Assembly: GCA_030562195.1 (NCBI GenBank)
Contig: JAUJPP010000012.1
Location: forward strand, 20,026,001 to 20,090,000
Direction of reading: 5' to 3'
DNA length: 64,000 nucleotides
From: Nipponacmea schrenckii
Lineage: Eukaryota > Mollusca > Gastropoda > Lottiidae
In this document: one piece after another, positions 54,801-64,000 of the stretch
How positions within the stretch are numbered: position 1 is the stretch's first letter
How the letters are laid out: every line of letters starts with the position of its first letter
Notes under the pieces: generated by a model
The model's database searches: none
What the model was told of the DNA's origin: nothing
What the model saw: the letters and a program-made list of their open reading frames with translations, nothing else
Made by a program: the position numbers and the translations under genes

Positions 54801-55937
54801 AATATCAAAAATGTATTCCTATTAATGAAATATATATTTCTTTCATTTCCAGTGCACATTATTTTTATTATTAGTATGTTTCTTGATGTTAAAATGAAAA
54901 TGCTGATTAAATTGTACAATTAAATATTAGAATATTTAAGTTATTATTGAATGTGTGCTAGAAAATATCATTTTCTATGGTTAAAGTCTGCTGAAAGAAA
55001 TGTTTTAACTGAAATAAATCGTGCCTTTAATTTTGACAAAATTTTACATAGATTTAGATAGATTTTAAATGGTTGTAAGTTAAATTTTACATGGACATAG
55101 ATTTGTTATTTTAATGGGTTTATGTTATGAAATGTTTTGTTATTATTGTTATTGTTATATTGTGCCTGTATGAGTTAATAAATGAATGAAATTCGTAAAC
55201 TATCGACTTATTAAGTCGAGGTAGAAATTCAAAATGGCTGTTATTTCCATGTAAAAACACAAATACTAAAATCCATAGTTCAGCATTATCACCATTTCCA
55301 ACAAACACGGCATTGAAGGAATTAAACATTGAACAAATAGCCACATAAAATCTGTCATTCACGCGGCATTAAAGTGCCAACATCAATTTAGGGTACAATT
55401 TTATCAAAATGAAATAAATACTGAACACTTATCAAATTTTCCTTCTTTCTGAGATTTACAAACTGTCATTTACGACGTTCTTAATAAAATTAAATGGAAT
55501 TTTACGTCTTATTTTTCTGCTCCAAAATATTAGTGTGACATGGTTATAATTAGAAATCACACTCTGCAGAGTTATAGGGTAGGTGTGTTTACGGGAGGGG
55601 TGCGGGGTATTTCCTATGTTCGTATGTATACATATATAATTAACTTAAGGCTCTTTATTTTTGTCTCTCATGGAAGTCTTGGATTCTGCAACTCCCAAAT
55701 TGAATGGACACGCCACAACGCCCTGCACAAACGTATGCGCATTGTACAGTACAGTGTTTGCGTATGTGTGTTTCCTGTGCCTATTTAAAATGCGAGACAT
55801 TTTCAATATTGTAACTCGCATCTTCAATATATTTTCTATTAAATCGATTATACCGTATCGTAGCCTATGTGGCAAATACACAACGTTTATTCGACCCTAG
55901 ATATTATATAAAACCGAGTCCAATATAAAATCCAATG

Positions 55938-58468
55938 TTATCCAAATCCATATCGTTTCTTTTTGCTGTATCCACAATAATGGCACGCACATTGAATAAT
56001 ATATCTATATGTCGCAAATACGCGTCTTTTATTTTTACACTTCAAAGGCACCGCTTTCATGATTGACAGGGTATCGCGGCAACAAGGACAGCTGTACTTA
56101 AAGGGCCGATATAGAACTGGGGAAAACGAAATTCTTGGAATAGTCTTTGACTTTCGGCAGCTTCCCTCGCATCTTGCTAACAAAACATTCTGAAATTAGA
56201 AATAATATGGAGCTTAATGTCCTAATCGACGGTGAAATGAGACCACAAAGTTTTTAATCCAAAATTAACGATTTAAATTCAAAATTAAAGTATTTAACTC
56301 AAAATTAAAGTATTGAATTCAAAATTTAAGTATTTAACTCAAAATTAACGTTTTCAATTCGCAATTAAAGTATTTAACTCAAAATTAAAATTTTCAATTC
56401 AAAATCAAAGTAATTTAATTGAAAATTAAAATATTAAATTCAAAATTAAAGATTTAAATTCAAAATTAAAATTTTAAATTCAAAATTAAGGTTTTTAATT
56501 CAAACTTAAAGTTTTTAATCCAAAAATAAAGATTTAATTCAAATTTAAAGTATTAAATTCAAAATCAAAGAATTAAATTGAAATTCAAACTTAAGGTTTC
56601 AAATTCAAAAATTTGTCGTATGTGAGCCACCGTACACTGCCTTTCTCAAACTATTTACCAGATTCAACATACGTAAGATTTTCTGGTAATAAATAAGATT
56701 TTATAGTTTCGTGAGTAAATTTTATTATTTGAAACACGTCATATGGCACAACAATAAGGCTGTTAATTTTCTCGAATGGGGCTTTAAATTACACAACCAG
56801 AATCTGCAAATAAACCAACTGCCAAACATATACTCGAAGTCCTGTTCTATTGAAACTCTTTTTGTGAGGATCTTTTACTAGAGAACATGGTCGCTAACTA
56901 TAAGTCTTGAGAGAGATGATGTTTCTGCCAACGATGAATGATAATGACAATGATGGCCGATGAACTATGATGATGGTGAGGATAATGGCGGTTGCAGATG
57001 ATAGCGATGGTGATGAAGCAGACAATGACTGATGATGATGACGATGACTATGACTAATGAATTCGTAGGCATTTGATGATGATGGATGGATGGATAATGA
57101 TGATGATGGTGATGTTGATGATAATGATGATGATGATGGATCAAATATCAAACAGCACTGCTGTTGCTGCCGCGGTTAATTCTAATGAGAATGATTACTA
57201 TGATATAAGGACAACGATTTTGCTTTGTGCAAAATTAAACCCTTTTGAACCACTGTAACATCTAAGTCATTGTTGTATAACATTGAAAATGTCCATGAAA
57301 TATTCTCAATTCAGTGTTGAAACTTCTGCGAAGATACTGACAGTAGAGTTCTTCAAACGATCAAATCGTGTGACCTTTGACCCGGATGTTGATACAGGCT
57401 CATCTGGAAATCTTCTTAGTCGTGGTTTTATTTCTCCCCGAGGGAGTATTCTCTCCATTTTATTTCTCTTTTATATTCTTTCTATCATGACTAATAGACA
57501 TAAACAAACACGCACGTGCATCCCGATAACATGAAAGTGAAAGTAGAGTGAATTTAAAAAAAAAAGCTATAAGAAGTTATACCGAAGGTGTACCTTAAAC
57601 GTATATCTCGATGGTAAACGAATATTTGTTTCTTTGAATTTTTTTTATAAGAAATTCGTACTCTTACTGGCCTATTTCGTGAATTGAATCGTAAATTGAT
57701 GAAATAAAAAGTGAAAATTGACAAAGACCAGCACCCGATGTTACTTTCAGATCGTGATATTGAACTTGCTATTAAAGTACAATCATGTAGAATTAAATGT
57801 CCTGCTCTGTTGCGATTTGGCCAATGAACGGAAGAAGAGAAAACCAATGGCCAACGAAATAGACGATGTAACAAAAATGCCTCGTCATGTAAGGTAGGTT
57901 ACCACAGAGGTACCACCTGTTAACCTGTAGTGCTGGGTGTATTCGAGGAATGTGTCCTCCCACGACCTGATTACTAACACTAGTGTCTAGATATGTTCGA
58001 ATATTCCCACAGGAACACACACCCGAACGTACTTTACCTATGACGTCACTCAGGTATTCGCTAATTAGTATGAATTTTTTGTGGAATTTGTTTTCAGTGA
58101 GGTACGTTTGTTCTTGGACGTTGACCTGTTAACCAATTAACCCAAATCAGTGGATATATCTACGAAACCCTTATTGTTTTTGGCTCGATCGAAGCTATAT
58201 TGTATTGCAATTTGGGAGTGAAAAAACCTTTCTCGATGCAATATTCCCTTCGATAAGCCAACATTAAAATTTTTAAGTAATAAAAACAAACTATTATTAG
58301 GCCTACCTTTTGTTCACAATCTCGACTAGGGTGTCGAATCGTCTCAACAAAATAATGCCTCATGCACCGGTTTTCCTTCCTGTGCGAATCGACCCGACAT
58401 AAAATTTGTACACAAAACATCATGGTCAATAAACACTGAAAATAGTATGCTGATAAACATCCGGGCAT
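55938..58468 (-). CDS. NDP: Norrin (Norrie disease protein homologue), secreted cystine-knot ligand
   Basis: Two coding exons, 58468-58307 and 56189-55938, join in phase 0 to 137 residues; human norrin has 133. Residues 1 to about 24 are a hydrophobic signal peptide. The mature part contains RCMRHYFVETIRHP, NVLLARCEGSC, FKYSCPCCR and ATYRYIIQCACHYC, which match norrin closely. All eleven mature cysteines (35, 51, 61, 65, 88, 90, 91, 105, 121, 123, 126) are at norrin-like spacing. The intron falls after the lysine that precedes VLLARC, the same place and phase as in the human gene. The C-terminus is longer by a basic tail (KKKRYGFG). In vertebrates norrin dimerises and activates Frizzled-4/LRP5-6 beta-catenin signalling. 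A possible poly(A) signal is 47 bases after the stop. Confidence 0.96.
56255..56610. repeat. Low-complexity tandem array (TTCAAAATTAAAG) in the NDP intron
   Basis: About 22 imperfect copies of a 13-16 bp unit: CTCAAAATTAAAGTATTTAA and variants. It begins about 70 bp from the second coding exon. Confidence 0.85.
56955..57145. repeat. GAT/GATG microsatellite in the NDP intron
   Basis: Interrupted GAT trinucleotide runs (TGATGATGATGGATGGATGG and similar) form a purine-biased stretch. Frames through it on either strand (poly-Ser or poly-Met) are not genes. Confidence 0.85.
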
Positions 58469-61400
58469 TTTATGATCACTGAAATGACAAAGTACAAGGG
58501 TTATTTTTGTAAAGAATAAATATTATCAAATAGCGAATGCCTTTGTATGTGTGTTGATGGGGAAAAAACGTCCAAACTATTAGTAGTTATAATAGAATTA
58601 AAACATGCAAAACTGATAATTTGAGACAATAAATAATAAAAATCTCTGGAAAAAGAAATTGAAAAGATTATTTCAATCAGAAAAATATGTTTGATAAAAA
58701 AAACTTTAACGTAGTGCAAATCCAGCGAACGCCTGTGTTGTAATAAGGGACGTAACTCTCACTGCTCTACTCAAGCGAGCCTAACTGTTTTAAGCGGGAA
58801 AAAGAGCATGGCAGTCATTAGTCAAAACACAGTGGAAGTAAAAAAAAAAACATTTATGATATTTTAAAGTATTGTGATGTCTATTCAAAGCTATTTTACT
58901 TAAATAAACAGCAGTATCTTGTGTTGTGAGGACTGCATTGACATGGACAATTATCATTGTTTGGGAATTGGAATGAAAGAAAAGATTTGTCGTCAGTGCC
59001 GAGTTGCCGAAATCGAGAGGATTTGGTGGATATCAAGTGTGAGAGAACGTGATCAACTACATATTTCAACAATAAGGTAAGGTTTATGGCAATTAAGATA
59101 TATAGATAAGGATAATCTGTAAGACGTGGTCATAAGTACCTTCCAATTAATCAAAAACGGTCAAAAATAGATTCAAACCTACAATGTCAATAGGTCTAAT
59201 GAACAGACAGATATTTTCTTTGTAAACTGATCCGGATCGCTTGTTCACATCATAAGCCAACCCTACCGTTTGTACCCATTGTAGGGTTTTAACACATGAA
59301 GGAATTGAGCTATAGGGATCCAATGTTTACTCAAATTCTTACCTTGACAATGAAGAGTTTCACAAATCAGACGAACTAGGATAGGTAGGATGATACTCTC
59401 TTTCTTTACAATTTTGCATAATCAATTGACATTGTATTTGCACTGAGCAACACTTAATATTTTCCTATCGGCAAAATAAGACCACGAAGATGCATATTTT
59501 TGCTCAATGATGAATATTTTTTCCTGAAAAATGAATATTTTGTTCCTCCATGATAAGTATTTCTTTTTTCCTGAAAATGATTAATTTCCGCTCAAGAATG
59601 AGTTTTTTTTCCTCAAAATGAATATTTTTACACTTAAATTTTCTTCGTTTTTTGCAATGAAATTGTCACTAATTTTCCCGTTATTAACCTCTGTAATAGC
59701 ACTTTTTTAACCCATCGATTTGTCGGTTTTGAAAATTGTAAGTATGCTTTTGCTTCTTATTCGTTTGATCCATTTCTTTTTCGGGGTTTTAAATTTTCCG
59801 GTTTAAATTTTGTTTAGAATTTTTTATACGTTCATTTGTCAAGTTCACGTTAAAATTCGTCTTATTATTCCAAATAATGAGAAATTGTGAAAAACAGTAT
59901 AGAACACTTCTATATGAATTTCTAAATAAGATTTTATCACCAGAGTCCATTATTTAATCCATTGGATTTGTTTTTAGAGCGTAGCACTGATATATATATG
60001 ACTTGAATTACGTTTTAACAAAGTTACAGAAATTCTTAAAATGAAATCTTTCCGATTCAAAAGTCTATTATATAGAAACGGTGGAGAAAGAAAGGTTTAT
60101 GCTTTGTATATATTTAGTGTTTATTTTCGAGGCGATATCAAAGAAATACCCAGAAGTATTTTGGTATGTCTGGTAATTCCCGTGATACCAGCCAGCTTAT
60201 TAACATATTGCCAGTTTGGTCAATTAAACCAGCATCTTCGGTAGTCAAGATGCTTCTTGTAAGACTGTTTAACTGATTGGATTGTCCGTTTTAACGGTGG
60301 TTTCTTAAGGAAACCTGAAGGAAAAATTCCGAGGAAGGGCTGGAGAAAGGGGCAAGGGTGTCAATATGTAATATGTTAAAAAATCTGAAAGTTTGTTTCA
60401 TGGGTCGGTATGAGTGCAGCCTCTTTTCTGAAGGGAGGGTGAGGGAGAGGGGGTTGCATAGTAACGTCAAGATGTCAAGTTAGGTGCGTAAGCAGACTTG
60501 ATTGTTCGGAGGTACTATATCCAGAGGGGCAAGCACTTTATCCGGAGGACAAAGGAGTATGAGCTTAATTGAAGTCGGTCAATTGTAAATATTTGTTTCA
60601 TGGGAGCAATGCATTTTTTCGGGTAGGGGGGCATTGCTATCCTGTAGCTATCAGCCTGAGTACAGTGCACATAAAACGGGATAATAATTCGTAAATCATT
60701 TATTCTAGAATATAATCAATGTAAAAGTAAAGATTATTTATATAATTTCTATTGATAAACTATGAACAAAGACAAAAAACGGTAGATAGGCACATTTATC
60801 AATCACATGGCGTTGAACTTGCAACCATTTTCACCAAAAGTTTGAACCTTGAGTGAATTGCTGGTGGGCTTTTGAATTATTTTTGGAGAAATAGTTCTCC
60901 TGTGATTGATAAATACGCCTTATATCATACAAAATCTAATAATAGGAAAATAGATTCTCTTAAATATAATTTATTTTTGATGCATATTCTGTAGACATTT
61001 TGTCATGGTTTCTCCAATGCGCATGATCGTTATTATCCAATCATTTCAAAGATTTCAATTTCAAAAAATCTCCGATGGATGGAATTCATTGAGACATAGC
61101 TATCTGGTACTTTGTAAGCGATTTTGAATATTCATCAAAGAAAAATTTAAGAAATGTGTAAAAAGTAGGCAAGCAATGAACAATTTTTACAGCCGAAAGA
61201 CAAGATTTGGAATGTGAGTCATAAATTAAAAAAAAATCAAATTCAAAAATATACAAATATACTCTGTATATAAAAAATTATGCAAATTATAATGCAAATA
61301 ACATTTCGTTTAAAAAATAACCAAAAAATAATATTAAAACCAAAATATCAAAAAAGGTTTCGTGTTTTCCTATAAATGCTTGACCACAACAACGGGCCTC

Positions 61401-63290
61401 ATCACCAAACAACTTTTGCATTGCCGAGTCATGGTTGCTTTAGAATGAGGTATGAAAATAAAACGAAACGCACTCTCTGTACCCGTTGAAGGACAAATAT
61501 TTAAATCTTGATATCTGATTTAAATCCAGCATAAGAGCTTTTTAACAAAATTTCTATGATTTTCGACCATTTGCTCTTTAAGGTTAGTTAGGTATCCACT
61601 ACCAAATTCACAACAAAAATTAAACCTAAAACGCTATACAATTGTCCCTCAATTTTAGACTGGTGTTCGACGTCAGTCACTCGAACGCACCAACCACATT
61701 GTACGTTCGAGTGGTGGCTATGAATACCATCCTTAAATATTGCTATAAGGCACTGTTCGTGTATATGTTGCCTTTTTAAGACGGACGGGAGAAAGTGCAA
61801 AAAGAACAACCAACTTCAACCTTTCACGAAATATTCTCCTTCTGTTCGCCATTTTCTTTCGAGGGTTAAACACTTTTAATTCAAAACACAAACCAAGCTA
61901 TCATGAAAAGAGGCTTTATTGCAAAGTAAACATCGAAAGTTATTGGTTAACAAGTGTATTCTTCCAAATTGAATTAGTAACTAACAAGGTAGGTTGTGTG
62001 CCTCGGAATATATTGAGCGTGTATCGTTCAGTATTACCACCGCTTCCACATTTTTTCAATGTTTAATCCACAACAAAGCCTGAGCAAGAAGACGTAAAAT
62101 TAAGAACTTAAAATAATATAATCTAAACTATACAACAGATCTTTCCCTTTCAGCTTCTATCTACTTTCAATTTCTAATTGACCTTTCCACCGGAAGTAAT
62201 CCAAGGTAAGGTTAAATAATGACGTCATGACAAATATTGGTAGATATATTTACAGTAACTGTGAGCAGAAGTAAATTAATAATAGAAAAAAGCGATTCTT
62301 TAAAAAGTAATTACAAAATGTAAATGAACTCTTCACACTTGTTGCAGAAACAACAATTGTGTTCGTGATGATTGTTGTGGACTTTTTCGTCATCTTGAAT
62401 GGCTGTCTACTTGAAGACTGCTTTAAGAGAAGACCTTTCCTGGAAAACAAAAAAAGAAAAATCAGACAAATGAATAAAACAGTTATCGATGTAGTACTTT
62501 AGAAAATGTTTTGAAAGAAAATAAACGAAGTTTTACGTCCCATAGTTCAATCAATTTGATGATAAGTTAGAAAGAGAAATAAGAAGGTACAGCACCACTG
62601 AAATCCAAACAAGCGCCTATCTTATTATACAGCACAGGCGCAATGCGAACACAACAGACTTAGCAAATAGCAAAACAAAATTGTAGTCTTCACTTTCGAA
62701 TAAGAAACCAAGCATTAAAAGAGCAACGCATTGCAAATGAAAGTTTATTCATTGAAATAGCTTTATAATTACAATCACTCGGCACAGCAAACCACACAAA
62801 ATGGACATCGTTATTCTATTATATTCCAAGGCATTGAAAATATTGGACAGAGGGAGGCGACTCCATTTTTTATAAAGACAGAATTGAATTTAAACCAGTG
62901 CAAAGTCTTTATAGTAAAAATTGATCTTGAATATTAATTGATACTGCCAATAAAAGGACTTCTTTTTAGTGGATTAAAAAATGACTTTTGGGTTGTTGTC
63001 GTGGAATCCCGTATGCATCGCCTGCACAACCTGACTCGCAATAGAATGTAATTTGATGTTCGGTATTAGTGGTAATTTTAGGAAATTATTCGACGTTTGT
63101 TAGGGGTAAATAAATGGTGAATTTGGAATTGTTGCAACTGAAAAACGCAAAACATGTGAAGATGGGGTGCGGGTTAGTTTAACACAGTGAACCACAGCAA
63201 TCATACCAAGGAAAGTGCCAAAACTACAGCGATATCTATCACAGGAAGATTTGTGGAGTAAAACATTTGAAGGGAGGAGCTTCCTAAAAT
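58469..63290. other. NDP 5' flank and intergenic DNA up to the right-edge frame
   Basis: The NDP promoter should lie just right of 58468. On the plus strand 58943-59076 is open from an ATG to a good donor (AATAAG then GTAAGG) and could be a first exon of an unknown gene, but no downstream exon was found. Short open frames at 60041-60244 (+) and 61588-61809 (-) have no recognised similarity. A perfect CRE palindrome TGACGTCA lies at 62220-62227. A weak A/T-rich imperfect repeat (CTGAAAATGAATATTTTT) is at 59490-59630. Confidence 0.45.
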
Positions 63291-64000
63291 TCAAGAGTAT
63301 CGACGAGGCAGAATATTAGTAAAACAATTATGAACAGTCTCTGGGGTAAATTTAGAAGCAAATTTGAACATGGACTTGACGCATTTGACATCTGGAGAAC
63401 CGACCAAGTCTAGCCCAGTTGTAATTGGGTACGTAGCCATATTTGTTGTTGCAGATGCAACTTGAAGACTTTTGGATATTTGCCATGCAGCCAATCGAAA
63501 GGGTATTTTAGCAACATTGTGAGATACGTGTAGTGGGTAGGTTATAAGATGTCTTATAGGTGTCGACAAGCCACTCAAAGCAGTGCTGTTAGAAAGGTTA
63601 TAGCGAACAGGTAATTGGAGCGCGAGCAAAGCAGAAGCAAGGACATTGACTATCAACTGCACAAATGTAGCAACAACACCATATAACACTTCAACGATTG
63701 GACGTTTTATTCCCGCACTGATACTTCCTTGACTTAAGACTTGAACGCAAATTCCGAATGTTGATGCAGCATTGTAACCAATTAATTCAGGAAAAGCGAG
63801 TATGTTGCGAATATTGCCAGTCGTCTTGACGAGACCAATCAAATTCCTCAAGGCGCTTCTCATCTTTTTCAAAAGTATTCCAAGATTCTTTATACTGAAT
63901 ATGTGTAGAAGAATACTAACCGTTCCACTGGTGTCAGTAAGTTTGGTGTTACCGGATCCGGTTCCCCAAGAGAAGAAATCAGTTGATCTGTCGCAAGAGG
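63291..64000 (-). CDS. Unrecognised protein, C-terminal part, running off the window
   Basis: On the minus strand a frame is open from the right edge (codon start 63998) to TGA at 63291-63293, about 235 residues. I do not recognise it. From about residue 30 it is rich in aliphatic and small residues with possible membrane or amphipathic stretches (GVVATFVQLIVNVLASALLA). It ends with a polar tail (CFTNILPRRYS). The N-terminal part in view is Ser/Gly/Thr-rich (SWGTGSGNTKL). The length and lack of stops in AT-rich DNA favour a real exon. The start is outside the window or at an exon border not seen. Codon content looks similar to the neighbouring genes. Confidence 0.6.
   Translation of the reverse strand, partial: SCDRSTDFFSWGTGSGNTKLTDTSGTVSILLHIFSIKNLGILLKKMRSALRNLIGLVKTTGNIRNILAFPELIGYNAASTFGICVQVLSQGSISAGIKRPIVEVLYGVVATFVQLIVNVLASALLALQLPVRYNLSNSTALSGLSTPIRHLITYPLHVSHNVAKIPFRLAAWQISKSLQVASATTNMATYPITTGLDLVGSPDVKCVKSMFKFASKFTPETVHNCFTNILPRRYS

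Larger units (their letters stand above)
52038..55937. other. SMCO4 3' flank and intergenic repeats
   Basis: No second gene is seen. The stretch holds SINE copy D (52295-52610), a 19-bp tandem array (52965-53215), a SINE tail (53580-53720), a retroelement 3' tail (54355-54430, related to 6713) and a 17-bp array (54435-54800). A possible NDP poly(A) signal (AATAAA on the minus strand) is at 55886-55891. Confidence 0.55.

Noticed and set aside
56894..57151. Minus-strand serine-rich frame and plus-strand methionine-rich frame
   Set aside because: Both come from the GAT microsatellite in the NDP intron.
57283..57534. Plus-strand 83-codon frame in the NDP intron
   Set aside because: The product is not low complexity, but there are no splice partners, no recognised similarity and no promoter sign; the frame is short enough to arise by chance.
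62250..62450. Minus-strand frames near 62.3 kb, one rich in His and Cys
   Set aside because: The His/Cys-rich frame is about 30 codons, needs a weak acceptor, and has no partner exon in view.

Overview
The window is animal nuclear DNA, most likely from a lophotrochozoan and probably a mollusc. It is AT-rich, with long GT-AG introns, low gene density, many short tandem-repeat arrays, fold-back (MITE-like) elements and a tRNA-derived SINE. The proteins resemble those of vertebrates in sequence and, for norrin, in intron position. I did not identify the genus. There are no operons, Shine-Dalgarno sites or CRISPR arrays.

Layout, left to right: (1) 248-9648 (+), the 3' part of a GAP1-family Ras GTPase-activating protein (RASA2/RASA3 type), 12 exons plus a candidate 21-bp microexon. 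(2) 13988-18141 (-), a complete MOSPD1-like gene of 6 coding exons. (3) 20012-23433 (+), a complete RAB3GAP1 with a single intron, head to head with MOSPD1. (4) 27393-41870 (-), a complete ODF2/cenexin of 19 coding exons plus a candidate 21-bp microexon. (5) 44670-45650 (-), an intronless ELAV/Hu-like RNA-binding protein with three RRMs and a long 3' UTR. (6) 49103-50358 (-), a torsin-activating LAP1/LULL1 (TOR1AIP) homologue whose frame is broken by one base in a homopolymer inside its membrane helix. (7) 51870-52037 (+), the 55-residue membrane protein SMCO4. (8) 55938-58468 (-), norrin (NDP), a cystine-knot Frizzled ligand. (9) 63291-64000 (-), the 3' end of an unrecognised reading frame that leaves the window.

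The genes do not form one pathway. Some functional neighbours are worth noting: MOSPD1 and RAB3GAP1 face each other over about 1.9 kb and both act at the ER, and TOR1AIP acts at the nuclear envelope/ER lumen. ODF2 is centriolar and ciliary. The non-coding DNA consists largely of the SINE family, at least four fold-back families (one copy nested in another, one carrying a tRNA-Ser-like cassette) and about fourteen minisatellite arrays. I found no convincing undescribed biological system. The strongest unusual signals are the TOR1AIP frame break with an array of poly(A) signals straight after its stop, the intron-poor RAB3GAP1, the two microexon candidates, and the fold-back element with a tRNA-like core.
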